Numbered from the stretch's first letter, positions 49,296 to 57,503 are shown. The stretch: 64,000 bases of DNA from Anaeromyxobacter sp. (GCA_016718565.1 JADKCZ010000001.1:806001-870000); one strand, 5' to 3'. Program-made: numbers and translations. The notes: a model not told the origin generated them from the letters alone.

Positions 49296-50945
49296 TCAGG
49301 ACTCGGTGCGGTTCACCGGCACGGCCGGCCGGATGGGCAGGTCCACCCGGAAGGCGGCCCCCTGGCCCGGCTCCGACTGCACCCGCACCGTCCCGCCGTG
49401 CGACTCCACGATGCGCTTCACGATGTAGAGCCCCAGCCCCAGCCCGCCGTAGTTCTGGCTGGAGACGGCCCGCTCGAAGCGCTCGAAGATGTGGCGCTGG
49501 TCGCTGGCGTCGATGCCGATGCCGTGGTCGCGCACCGAGAGCCAGGCCCGCCCCTCGTCGGCGCCGTAGGCCACCTCGATGGGCTTGCCGGCGCCGTACT
49601 TCACCGCGTTGGCCAGCAGGTTCACCACCACCTGCCCCAGCCGCAGCCGGTCCCAGTGGCCGCTGGTGGGCTCGCCGGTCACGGTCACCACCGAGCCGGC
49701 CTGCTGCAGCTCGTCGTCGAGGGCGCTGACCGACTCGGCCACCACCGCGCCCAGGTCGAGCGGCTCCACGTCCAGCTCCAGCCGGCCCATGTGGATGCGC
49801 GACACGTCCAGCAGCGCCTCCACCAGCTTCTCCAGCCGCTGCCCGGCCCGCTCCGAGGCCGAGAGCACCCGCTCCAGGTTGGGAGAGGGGGCCGCGCCGG
49901 CCGCCTCGCGCGCCGAGACCCGGCGCAGGTTCTCCAGCGCCAGCCGGAGCGCGGTGAGCGGGGTGCGCAGCTCGTGCGAGGCGATGGAGAGGAACTCGTC
50001 GCGCGCCACCACCGCCGCCTGGGCCTGGCCGTAGAGCCGGGCGTTCTCGATGGCCTGGGCGGCGCGGTGGGCCAGGTCCTCCAGCAGGGTCTCGTCCTCG
50101 GCGGTGTAGGGCGGGCGCCCCTGGTCGCGCAAGAGGGTGATGTGGCCCAGGATCTCGCGCCGGTGGATGAGCGGCGCGATGAGCAGCGAGCTGGCGCCCT
50201 CCAGGTAGGGCCAGTAGGCCTGCTTCATGGAGGCGTGGATCACCTCGGGGGTCAGGTCGGCCACCCGCAGGGTCTGGCCGGTGCGCAGCACCCGCGCCGT
50301 CATCCCCTCGTCGATGCGCTGCGGCGAGGCCTCCAGCACCTGGCGGCGCAGCGCCGCCCGGGCCGGATCCGGGTGGTAGATGGCCACCGGCACCAGCCAG
50401 GCGCCGTCGTCGGAGACCATGCGGATGAGGGCCCCGTCGCCGATCAGCTCGGCCAGCCGGCGCGCCACCGTGTCCAGGGTGGTGGTGTAGTCCAGGCCGC
50501 CGGCGAAGACCCGCGAGGCCTCGGCCAGGGCGGCCAGGCGCGAGGCCTGCCGGCGCAGCCGCTCCTCGGCCTCGTGCAGGTCGGTGGAGTCGGAGGCCAG
50601 CCCCACCACCTCCTCCAGCGCGCCGTCGGCGTCGCGCACCGGGGCGAAGCGGGCCTCGTAGTGGCGGCCGTCCACCTCGCCGCGCACCGTCACGGTGCGG
50701 CCGGCCAGCGCCCGCTTGACCCCCTCGAGCGCCCAGCCCACGTCCTTGAAGAGGTCGAAGACCGAGCTGCCCACGTCGGTGGGGGCGCGGCGGCCCAGCG
50801 CCCGGAGCAGCCGCCCCTCGGCCATCACCACCCGGCCGTGCTTGTCGAGCACGAAGAAGATGCTGGGCGCCTGGCTCACCAGCGCCCGCAGGCGCTTCTC
50901 GGTGGATGGGCTCGCGCCGCGGCGGAGGAAGCGCCAGAAGGCCAC
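49296..50945 (-). CDS. Sensor histidine kinase, PAS-GAF-HisKA-HATPase
   Basis: A cytoplasmic two-component sensor of 549 residues without membrane segments. A PAS domain (about 20-145; SIFFVLDKHGRVVMAEGRLLRALG), a GAF domain (about 155-300; LAELIGDGALIRMVSDDGAWLVPVAIYHPD and LLIAPLIHRREILGHITLLR), a HisKA box with His324 (FLSIASHELRTPLTALRLAL) and an HATPase domain (NLLANAVKYGAG, VRDHGIGID, GGLGLGLYIVKRIVESHGG) are clear. The GTG start lies 2 nt after the stop of the uridine-kinase fusion, so both are probably coexpressed. No response regulator is adjacent. Confidence 0.92.
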   Translation of the reverse strand: MAFWRFLRRGASPSTEKRLRALVSQAPSIFFVLDKHGRVVMAEGRLLRALGRRAPTDVGSSVFDLFKDVGWALEGVKRALAGRTVTVRGEVDGRHYEARFAPVRDADGALEEVVGLASDSTDLHEAEERLRRQASRLAALAEASRVFAGGLDYTTTLDTVARRLAELIGDGALIRMVSDDGAWLVPVAIYHPDPARAALRRQVLEASPQRIDEGMTARVLRTGQTLRVADLTPEVIHASMKQAYWPYLEGASSLLIAPLIHRREILGHITLLRDQGRPPYTAEDETLLEDLAHRAAQAIENARLYGQAQAAVVARDEFLSIASHELRTPLTALRLALENLRRVSAREAAGAAPSPNLERVLSASERAGQRLEKLVEALLDVSRIHMGRLELDVEPLDLGAVVAESVSALDDELQQAGSVVTVTGEPTSGHWDRLRLGQVVVNLLANAVKYGAGKPIEVAYGADEGRAWLSVRDHGIGIDASDQRHIFERFERAVSSQNYGGLGLGLYIVKRIVESHGGTVRVQSEPGQGAAFRVDLPIRPAVPVNRTES

Positions 50946-50947
50946 GG

Positions 50948-53092
50948 TCAGTACTCGAAGCCGCTGCCGCCGATGAACTCGCGCAGCAGGGAGGTGGGGG
51001 GGACGTGCTCGGGGTGGATGGAGACGAAGCGGTCCACCAGGTAGCGCAGCCGGTGGGCGGTGGGGAAGGCCGGGTGGTCGGGCGGCACCTCCAGCAGGTA
51101 GCGCTCGGCGAAGATCTTGAGCACCGCCGGCTCGTACACCAGGGCCGAGTCGAAGACCGCGTCGGCCTGGTGCTGGAAGGGGAAGATGTGGGCCCGCTCG
51201 CCGGCCTGCACCGAGGGCCAGCGGGCGATGTTCTCGGCCGCCTTGTAGCCGCGCTGGTGGCGGTCGCGCACGATGCGGCGCAGCAGGCGGAGATCGGTGG
51301 TGGAGACGCGGGTCAGCCGGTCGAAGGGCAGGCTGGTGGCCGGGTGGATGAAGACGCGGAAGAGCTCGCCTTGGCGCGGGATGGGCCCCAGCAGCCCGGG
51401 GTTGAGGCCGTGGATCCCCTCCAGCATGAGGGCGTCGCCGGGGCGCAGCGTCAGCTCGTGGCCGGCGCCCGGGCGGCTCAGGCCGGTGAGGAAGTCGTAG
51501 CGCGGCGTCTTGACCGTCTCGCCGGCCAGCAGGCGGCGCACGTGGTCCTGCAGGAGCGGCAGGTCGAGCGCGGTGAGCGCCTCGAAGTCCCACTCGCCCC
51601 GCTCGTCGCGCGGGGTCCGCTCGCGATCCACGTAGTAGTCGTCGAGCCCCAGGGCCACCGGGTTGACGCCGTCGATCTGCAGCTGGACGGTGAGCCGCTT
51701 GATGAAGGTGGACTTGCCGGAGGAGGACGGGCCGGCGATGGAGATGATGCGGACCCGGTCGCGGGCGGCGGCGATCTGGTCGGCGATGCGCGAGATGCGC
51801 TTCTCGTGGAAGCCCTCGGCCACCCGGATGAGCTGCGAGACCCGCCCGTCGATGCACAGCTCCGAGAGGGCCCCCACGCTGTCCACGCCCATGGCGGTGA
51901 GCCAGCGCTGGTGCTCGCCCGCCATGTCGCCGTCGCGGGTGGCCGGCGGGGTCGCCGCGGCCGGGCGGCCGCGGGTGCGCGGGTCGCGCTCGCCCAGGCC
52001 CAGCGCCAGCCCCTCCGGGTGGGGCGTGAGCGTGAAGCCCTGGATGAGCCCGGTGGAGGGGAGGAGCGGCCCCATGGAGAGCGCGTAGCACTCGCCGCAG
52101 GAGACCAGCCGCACCGTGGCCTGGCGGCGCAGCCGGAGCAGCCGGGCCGCGTCGGTCCAGCCGCGCTGCTGGAACCAGGCCAGCGCCTCGTCGGTGGCCC
52201 AGTACTCCAGGCGGAAGGGGGCGTCGGTGGCGGCGTGGCGGCGCATGGCCTCGGCCAGCCGGCCGGCCAGGTCGGCGGCGGTGCCGTCCTGGCCGCCCTC
52301 CACCTGCACCACCTGGGTGAGGCCGCGCGAGGGGCCCAGCCGGACCCGCAGCAGCGGCGCCTCCATCAGGGCGGCTTCCAGCAAGAGGAGGCCGACCGAC
52401 TGCGAGTAGATCTGCCGCCCCTCCCAGTGCGCCACCGTGAGCGGGGTCACCACCGTGTCGGTGAAGACCGGCGTGGAGAGCGAGACCGGCCGCTCGCCCA
52501 GCAGGCCGGCCACCACCAGGGCGCCGTCCACCTCGGCCGGCAGGAGGTCCTTGAGCCGGGTGCCGGTGGGCACCTGGCGGGGCACGCCCCCCACCGTGAC
52601 CGCGACGGCGCTGGCGCGCGGCAGCGAGCGGCCGCGCAGGAGGAGCCCCATGTCGCCGGTGAGGCGGGCCACCTCGCGCCCCAGCTCGTCGGCCAGGGCG
52701 TGGGCCAGCTTGAGGGCCGCCTGCGGCGCCTCGGCCTCCAGCGCCGAGAGGCCGGTGGTGCCGAGGCGCAGCACCGTGAGCGGGGTCTCGCTGGTGACCA
52801 CCTCGCCCAGGTGGCGCTCGCCGAGCAGGGTCAGCTCGCCGAAGTGGTCGCCCGGGGAGAGGCGGCGCACCGACAGCTGCTCGCGCCGCCAGCTGGCGTG
52901 GCCGGTGAGGATCACCGAGAGGTGGCGCCCCGCGTCGGCCTCCCCGTGCACCCGGGCGCCCGCCGGCAGCGCCACCCGCCCGGCGTGGGCCAGCAGGACC
53001 GTGAGGTCGGCCTCCGCCAGCTGGGCCAGCAGCGGGCTGGCGCCCAGCGCAGCGCGCTCGTCCGGGCCGAGGTCGGTGAGGCGGAGCGACAT
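50948..53092 (-). CDS. cNMP-binding domain/uridine kinase-like fusion protein
   Basis: The 714-residue protein joins three parts. Residues about 15-135 are a cyclic-nucleotide-binding domain (SVILTGHASWRREQLSVRRLSPGDHFGELTLLGE, the beta-barrel with G-E-L-x-L-L-G). Residues about 160-420 look like the TGS-plus-threonyl-tRNA synthetase N-terminal-like region that precedes kinases in such proteins (VTVGGVPRQVPTGTRLKDLLP). Residues about 440-700 are a uridine kinase/phosphoribulokinase-like P-loop domain (IISIAGPSSSGKSTFIKRL with Lys460, LGLDDYYVDRERTPRDERGEWDFE, LMLEGIHGLNPGL). The kinase would phosphorylate a nucleoside; the cNMP domain suggests control by a cyclic nucleotide. Histidine kinase follows directly. 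Confidence 0.88.
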   Translation of the reverse strand: MSLRLTDLGPDERAALGASPLLAQLAEADLTVLLAHAGRVALPAGARVHGEADAGRHLSVILTGHASWRREQLSVRRLSPGDHFGELTLLGERHLGEVVTSETPLTVLRLGTTGLSALEAEAPQAALKLAHALADELGREVARLTGDMGLLLRGRSLPRASAVAVTVGGVPRQVPTGTRLKDLLPAEVDGALVVAGLLGERPVSLSTPVFTDTVVTPLTVAHWEGRQIYSQSVGLLLLEAALMEAPLLRVRLGPSRGLTQVVQVEGGQDGTAADLAGRLAEAMRRHAATDAPFRLEYWATDEALAWFQQRGWTDAARLLRLRRQATVRLVSCGECYALSMGPLLPSTGLIQGFTLTPHPEGLALGLGERDPRTRGRPAAATPPATRDGDMAGEHQRWLTAMGVDSVGALSELCIDGRVSQLIRVAEGFHEKRISRIADQIAAARDRVRIISIAGPSSSGKSTFIKRLTVQLQIDGVNPVALGLDDYYVDRERTPRDERGEWDFEALTALDLPLLQDHVRRLLAGETVKTPRYDFLTGLSRPGAGHELTLRPGDALMLEGIHGLNPGLLGPIPRQGELFRVFIHPATSLPFDRLTRVSTTDLRLLRRIVRDRHQRGYKAAENIARWPSVQAGERAHIFPFQHQADAVFDSALVYEPAVLKIFAERYLLEVPPDHPAFPTAHRLRYLVDRFVSIHPEHVPPTSLLREFIGGSGFEY

Positions 53093-53175
53093 CGGCGGGA
53101 GGGGGCTCCTGGCCAGGTGGCCGGCCGGCGGGGGTGGGGGAGGATCCTACTCCGCGGCGGGGGTGCGGGGAACAC

Positions 53176-53198
53176 GGGTGGGGAGGGGGAGGGAGGGG
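53176..53198 (+). other. Potential G-quadruplex
   Basis: Five runs of at least three G are separated by single bases (GGGTGGGGAGGGGG, then AGGGAGGGG). The motif lies on the plus strand, 84 bp upstream of the start of the cNMP-uridine kinase gene, thus on its template strand in the promoter region. The flanks at 53131-53160 carry more G runs. The whole 53093-53243 gap has no gene. Confidence 0.6.
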
Positions 53199-53243
53199 TG
53201 TGGTGGGTTCCGTCGGCTGGGACTGGCCCTCGACGCCGGCGTG

Positions 53244-54944
53244 TCACTCAGCGTGGGTCCAGTCTGGATCGCCGGCCGCAGCGGAAAGGCCACCCCGGGG
53301 AGACGGATCGTCAGTGGAATCACTCCTGGACCTCCCCGTCGAGCTGATCAGCGCGCGCTCGGCTCCCACGCAAGTTGGACCCTCGGTCCTGGCCCGCTGC
53401 CGCCCCCGCTCGGCCGCGGCGGCGGGCCCGAGCGCGAGCCGGGCGGCGTAACGGTTGTGGCGGGCGCAGACCACCCGGAGGTTGGCCGCGGTGGCCTGGC
53501 CGCCCAGGGCGAGCGGCACGAGGTGGTCGAGCTCGAGCCGGTGGGTGGCGCCGCAGGTGCCGCCGAGGTCGAGCGGGAACTGGCAGCGCTGGCCGTCGCG
53601 TTGCCAGACCTCGCGCCGGACGGCGGCGGGGATGAAGCGGGGGTGGGGTGCGGGGGCGGCGGCGGCTGGCGAGTTTGGAGGGGCCTTCGGGGAGGCGGTG
53701 TCGGCGGAATTGGCGTGACCCTCCGCCTCGTGGTGGACGGAGGACCTGGGGTGAGCGGCGGACCTGGCGGCGCCGGAGCCCATGGCGTCATCGTCGCTCG
53801 GCGCGGAGGCTGAACCCGCTGGGACGGTAGGATTGCCTGCGCTGGACGGCTGCACGACGCTGCTCGCCACCTGCGCGCCGGCGCGAGCGCCGGCGGGTAG
53901 GGCCCTCCTCCTGGCCTGCTTCTCCAGCAAGAGGTCGAGCGCGGCCTCCAGCACCTGCGCGGTGGTGGCGCCGGGGAGCGCGTGGGCGAGGCCGTCCTTT
54001 GCAGCGGCGACCTTCTCGAGGAGGCGGCGCGAGACGGTGAGGTGGAGGCGGCGCAGGTCGGCGGTGAGGGGCTCGACCTCATCCGGCTGCGGCCTCACCG
54101 AGGCCCGCGGTGGTTCGGACGTCCGAACCAGATCGACCCGAGCGGGGTCACCGGACCAGTCCATGCTGCCGGAAGGCAGGGGATGCGGCAGCGTCACGGA
54201 CAGTGCGAGTTCGGACGTCCGAACCAATTCGCCCCGAGCGGGTGCTGCGGCCTGCTCTGCGCTCAGTAGTGGGATGGGCTGCGGCGCAGCGGCGGCCAGC
54301 AGGAGTTCGGACGTCCGAACCAGACCACCCCCAGCGGGTGAACCGGACGATCCGCTGCTCGCGACGGGCTGCTGCGTCGGGATGATCTTCACCACCTCCC
54401 GGCGCGGTGGGTCCTGCAGCGGCGAGATGGCCGCCGCCACCTCCTTGGCCTCCCGGGCGGAGAGGCCGAAGAACCTGGGCAGCAGCTCGGCCTGGTTCTC
54501 CAGGGTCAGTAGCCGGGCCAGCTCGCCCATGGTGGAGAGGCAGAGCCGGCCGTCCCGGAGCGGCGCCTCGACGGCCGGGAAGCGGGGCAGGAGGCGGGCC
54601 GCCGTGAAGCGGAGGAAGGCGGCGCCCTTGGAGAGGTGAAGCTCCCGGGTGAGGAAGGTGAACAGGCTGGAATGGCCGAGCACCTCCCAGCCGCGCCGCT
54701 GGTCGAAGTCGGCCAGGGCCAGGAGGAAGTCGGCCGCGGCGGCGCGCTCGCGGGAGAGGAGGCCGGCCAGGGCGTCGCGCAGGGCGCGGGCGTCGGTGAG
54801 GGTGGCGGGCGGCAGCGGCTGCGGCGGGCGGGCCGCGAGCCAGGCGGCGGAGGCCTCGCAGGCGACTAGGAAGGTGGGCGCGGCGAGCGCCTCCGGCGCG
54901 TGGGCGTCGGAGGGGAGGACGAGGCGGAGGGAGTGAGCGACCAT
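53244..54944 (-). CDS. HNH endonuclease-domain protein with internal 32-residue repeats
   Basis: The 566-residue protein has a helical N-terminal half (about residues 1-190) like the DUF222-type part of many HNH proteins. A low-complexity linker follows with three 32-residue repeats starting LVRTSE (about residues 207-305), then another helical segment and an HNH domain near residues 450-520: VRREVWQRDGQRCQFPL…CGATHRLELDHLVPLALGGQATAANLRVVCARHNRYAA. The DH, N and H-N positions of the ββα-metal fold are present. It is likely a DNA-nicking or cutting protein of unknown task; such genes are often multicopy. ATG chosen; the reading frame is open further upstream into a repeat region. Confidence 0.82.
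   Translation of the reverse strand: MVAHSLRLVLPSDAHAPEALAAPTFLVACEASAAWLAARPPQPLPPATLTDARALRDALAGLLSRERAAAADFLLALADFDQRRGWEVLGHSSLFTFLTRELHLSKGAAFLRFTAARLLPRFPAVEAPLRDGRLCLSTMGELARLLTLENQAELLPRFFGLSAREAKEVAAAISPLQDPPRREVVKIIPTQQPVASSGSSGSPAGGGLVRTSELLLAAAAPQPIPLLSAEQAAAPARGELVRTSELALSVTLPHPLPSGSMDWSGDPARVDLVRTSEPPRASVRPQPDEVEPLTADLRRLHLTVSRRLLEKVAAAKDGLAHALPGATTAQVLEAALDLLLEKQARRRALPAGARAGAQVASSVVQPSSAGNPTVPAGSASAPSDDDAMGSGAARSAAHPRSSVHHEAEGHANSADTASPKAPPNSPAAAAPAPHPRFIPAAVRREVWQRDGQRCQFPLDLGGTCGATHRLELDHLVPLALGGQATAANLRVVCARHNRYAARLALGPAAAAERGRQRARTEGPTCVGAERALISSTGRSRSDSTDDPSPRGGLSAAAGDPDWTHAE
54111..54320. repeat. Three identical 16-bp palindromes at exact 96-bp intervals inside the HNH gene
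   Basis: GTTCGGACGTCCGAAC occurs at 54113-54128, 54209-54224 and 54305-54320. The first copy extends to a 20-bp perfect palindrome, TGGTTCGGACGTCCGAACCA. Spacing is 96 bp in both intervals (32 codons), so the reading frame is kept and each copy encodes the LVRTSE motif. The palindromes are fully identical while the remaining 80 bp of each 96-bp unit have diverged strongly. Confidence 0.93.
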
Positions 54945-55061
54945 GCACTCAGAGTCGCATGGGGGTCTGACATTCGAGGTGCGTGAAACCCAAGTGGGAC
55001 AGGGGTTTCGTGGTGGTCGGCCGCGTAGTCGCACGTACCCTTGGTCGAGGTCGTCAGGGTG

Positions 55062-55097
55062 CCCCTCACCCCGGCCCTCTCCCCGGAGGGGAGAGGG
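55062..55097. repeat. REP-like hairpin element, copy 4
   Basis: CCCTCTCCCC, a 3-base GGA loop and GGGGAGAGGG form a perfect 10-bp stem, preceded by CCCCTCACCCCGG as in copies 1-3 near 49.1-49.3 kb. Confidence 0.85.
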
Positions 55098-55108
55098 AGT
55101 ACACAACC

Positions 55109-55231
55109 TCGGGGTCGCGGTCGCGGCCGCGGTCGGGGTCGGGGTCCCCCTCGACTCCGCGCCTGCGGCGCTTCGCTCGGGGCGCGCGGCCTCGCTGCTC
55201 GCGTTCCTGGTGGATGTCGGGGTCGGGGTCC
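55109..55231. repeat. Hexanucleotide run and dispersed repeat copy B
   Basis: About six imperfect units of the type GGTCGC/GGTCGG lie at 55109-55146, and two more near 55216-55231; they are of the same family as the dcw tract at 13840-13959. Between them, at 55149-55186, is dispersed repeat copy B (CCTCGACTCCGCGCCTGCGG…), nearly identical to 46791-46826. Confidence 0.7.
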
Positions 55232-55364
55232 ACCACCCATGAAGGCGCCGCCCCCACCGAACGGCCGTGGGCCGGAGCGCGCAGGCCCTCCGCAGCGCCG
55301 CGACCGGATCACGGGCCCGCCGAGGCGCGCCCCGGACACCCCGCGCGCGCCCGAGTCCGTCCAA

Positions 55365-55417
55365 GCCTGCGGGCCGCGCGCAGCGCGATGGGCCGCGCGC
55401 AGCGCGATCCCGCAGGC
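55365..55417. repeat. 19-bp tandem duplication enclosed by a 9-bp inverted repeat
   Basis: GGGCCGCGCGCAGCGCGAT is present twice head to tail (55371-55389 and 55390-55408). GCCTGCGGG at 55365-55373 is the exact complement of CCCGCAGGC at 55409-55417. Confidence 0.8.
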
Positions 55418-55584
55418 GCGTTTCGAGGGCGCGCCACCTGCGTCACCTCGGCGCGCGCCGAGGCCACGGGTCACCGCGGGCGGCGCGAGGACCAGGCCGA
55501 AGCGAGCCGGACCACGGCCGCGCCGTTCCGGGCGGCGCCGTCCGAGGGGTCAGACGGGGCCCGACGGTTCGACCGACGGGGCCC

Positions 55585-55624
55585 CCTCGACTCCGCGACG
55601 GCTTCGCCGCCGCTCCGCTCGGGG
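55585..55624. repeat. Dispersed intergenic repeat, copy C
   Basis: It shares CCTCGACTCCGCG at its left and CGCTCCGCTCGG at its right with copies A and B, but the centre is a different hairpin (CGGC-TTC-GCCG). Confidence 0.6.
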
Positions 55625-55652
55625 TGCCCGGCGCCGGCAGAGCCGGCGCCCC

Positions 55653-56819
55653 TCAGGGAATCCGCGCCACCAGGCATTTCAGGTACCGCGTCTCCGGCAC
55701 CCCCAGCAGCACCGGGTGATCCCGCCCGGCGCCGCGCCGCTCCAAGAGCTGCACCTCGCGGCCGGCGTCGCGGGCCGCGTCGAGCAGCAGCTCCTCCAGC
55801 ATCACCTCGGAGAGGTGGTAGCTGCAGGAGGCCGTGATGAGGATGCCGCCGGGCTTCAGGATCTGCAGCGCCCGCAGGTTGATCTCCTTGTAGCCGCGCC
55901 GCGCCGCCGGCAGCGCCTCCTTGTTCTTGGCGAAGGCCGGCGGGTCGAGCACCACCAGGTCCCAGGCCGGTCCCTCCTCGGAGCGGTCGCGCAGGTAGTC
56001 GAAGGCGTTGGCCTCCACCAGCGTGAGGTTCGCGGCGCCGTTCCGCTCGGCGTTGGCGCGCAGCAGCCCCGACGCGGTGGGCTGCATCTCCACCGCGGTC
56101 ACCTCGGCGGCGTGGCGGCACAGCTGCAGGGCGAAGCCGCCGGCGTAGCTGAAGCAGTCGAGGCAGCGCCCCTGGGCGTACTGCCCGGCCCGCACGTGGT
56201 TCTCGCGCTGGTCGAGGAACGCGCCGGTCTTCTGCCCCTGCAGCACGTCCACCGTGAGCCGCACCTCGCCCTCGCGGTACTCCACCGGCCCGGGCTCCGG
56301 GCCGCGCAGCACCCCCTTCACCTGGGCCAGCCCCTCCAGCTCGCGCACCCGCACGTCGTTGCGCTCCACCACGGTGGTGAAGCCGTGGGAGGCGGTGAGC
56401 AGGTCGGCGATGACGTCCTTGCGCCGCTCGGTGGCCGGCACCAGCGTCTGGATCACCGCCACCTCGCCGTAGCGGTCCACCACCAGCCCCGGCAGGAGGT
56501 CGGCCTCGCCGTGCACCATCCGCCAGGCCCCCTCGCCCGGGAAGGCGCGGTCGCGCAGCTCGCGCGCCGAGGCCAGCCGCCCAGCCAGGAAGGGCTCGTC
56601 CACCGCCTCCTCCTCGCGGGTGACGATGCGCAGCGCGATCTGCGAGGTGGCCGACCAGAAGGCCTTGGCCAGGAAGCGCCGCCGGCCGTCCACCACCGCC
56701 ACCACGTCGCCGGCCTGCGCGCCCGGCGCCTTGGCCACGTCGCTCCGGTAGATCCAGAGGTGGCCCTTCTCGAGCCGCTCGGAGCCGCGGCGGGTGACCT
56801 CGACGATGGGCTCGTTCAT
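55653..56819 (-). CDS. rlmI: 23S rRNA (cytosine-C5) methyltransferase RlmI-like
   Basis: A class I SAM-dependent RNA methyltransferase of 388 residues. An N-terminal PUA domain (about 1-75; RRGSERLEKGHLWIYRSDV) is followed by the RlmI central part (VVDRYGEVAVIQTL) and a Rossmann domain with KTGAFLDQRENH, CLDCFSYAGGFALQL, DLVVLDPPAFAKNKEALPAARRGYKEINLRALQIL and ITASCSYHL (the catalytic Cys region of m5C enzymes). The family is also called YccW; the target base (C1962 in E. coli) is inferred from family only. The ATG overlaps the upstream stop (ATGA). Confidence 0.92.
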   Translation of the reverse strand: MNEPIVEVTRRGSERLEKGHLWIYRSDVAKAPGAQAGDVVAVVDGRRRFLAKAFWSATSQIALRIVTREEEAVDEPFLAGRLASARELRDRAFPGEGAWRMVHGEADLLPGLVVDRYGEVAVIQTLVPATERRKDVIADLLTASHGFTTVVERNDVRVRELEGLAQVKGVLRGPEPGPVEYREGEVRLTVDVLQGQKTGAFLDQRENHVRAGQYAQGRCLDCFSYAGGFALQLCRHAAEVTAVEMQPTASGLLRANAERNGAANLTLVEANAFDYLRDRSEEGPAWDLVVLDPPAFAKNKEALPAARRGYKEINLRALQILKPGGILITASCSYHLSEVMLEELLLDAARDAGREVQLLERRGAGRDHPVLLGVPETRYLKCLVARIP

Positions 56820-57445
56820 TGGGCCCGGGGGGCGTCCTTCTTCACCTCGGCCCAGAACCAGCCGCGCAGGTCGCCCTCGGCGAAGCCGGTGGCCTGGTCG
56901 GTGGGGTAGCCCTCGGCGAGCGCCGCCACCACCCCCGGCGTGATGCCCTCGGCCGGGCCGTGGCACTTGAGGCACGGCGTGGCCACGCCGATGGGGCGCA
57001 GGTAGCCCACCCGGTCGCCCAGGTCCACCGCCACCGCCTTCAGCTCGGCCGCCTTCTTGCCGGCGGCGCCGGCCAGGGTGGGCCGGGCCCAGGCGCGCGG
57101 GGCGTTGGCCGGGTTGCGCAGGCGCAGGCTGGTGCGCCCCACCGCAAGCCCCTCGGCGGCGGCCACCTCGGCGGCGATGGCCGGCGCCTCCTGGCGGCAG
57201 ACCTTCACCGCGCCCGGCGCGCTGGCCATCTCCTCCATGAGCCGGCGCGCCAGCCGCTGCTGCAGGGCCTTCACGGCGGCCTCGGCGCGGGCCACGGCGG
57301 GGGCCAGCGCGGGCGGTGCCTGGGCCGGGTCGAAGGTGGCCGCGGCGCCGGCGGCGGCCTCGCCGGCGGCGGGCGAAGCGGCGCAGCCGAGCGCCAGCAG
57401 GGCGGCGGAGGCCAGGGCGAGCGTGGTGGGGTGGGCGGGAGGCAT
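56816..57445 (-). CDS. Haem-binding lipoprotein, DUF3365 (Tll0287-like)
   Basis: A 209-residue exported protein. The signal LALASAALLALGCAASP has a lipobox with Cys21, so it is probably lipid-anchored. The C-terminal half has the DUF3365 pattern (RNPANAPRAWARP) and one c-type haem site CLKCH at 158-162. The domain is known from sensor kinases and stand-alone redox or sensing proteins. It overlaps rlmI by ATGA, an unexpected partnership. TGGAG before the ATG. Confidence 0.88.
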   Translation of the reverse strand: MPPAHPTTLALASAALLALGCAASPAAGEAAAGAAATFDPAQAPPALAPAVARAEAAVKALQQRLARRLMEEMASAPGAVKVCRQEAPAIAAEVAAAEGLAVGRTSLRLRNPANAPRAWARPTLAGAAGKKAAELKAVAVDLGDRVGYLRPIGVATPCLKCHGPAEGITPGVVAALAEGYPTDQATGFAEGDLRGWFWAEVKKDAPRAQ

Positions 57446-57503
57446 GTGGCTCCAGGGTGTGCGGGATGTGGCCCTTCTTAGCGCAGAACGCAGGCGCCGG
57501 GTC

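Larger units (their letters stand above)
54945..55652. other. 708-bp repeat-rich intergenic island
   Basis: No gene can be supported here. From left to right it holds a REP-like hairpin (55062-55097), a short hexanucleotide run of GGTCGN type (55109-55146), dispersed repeat copy B (55149-55186), a second short GGGGTC run near 55216-55231, a 19-bp tandem duplication within a 9-bp inverted repeat (55365-55417), and dispersed repeat copy C (55585-55624). Long open frames across it are by-products of the base composition. Confidence 0.7.

Noticed and set aside
54945..55652. Open frames extending the HNH protein upstream or encoding an Arg-rich protein
   Set aside because: They run through REP-like and hexanucleotide repeats, lack ribosome sites and show no domain; the ATG at 54944 is followed directly by a normal folded-type sequence.
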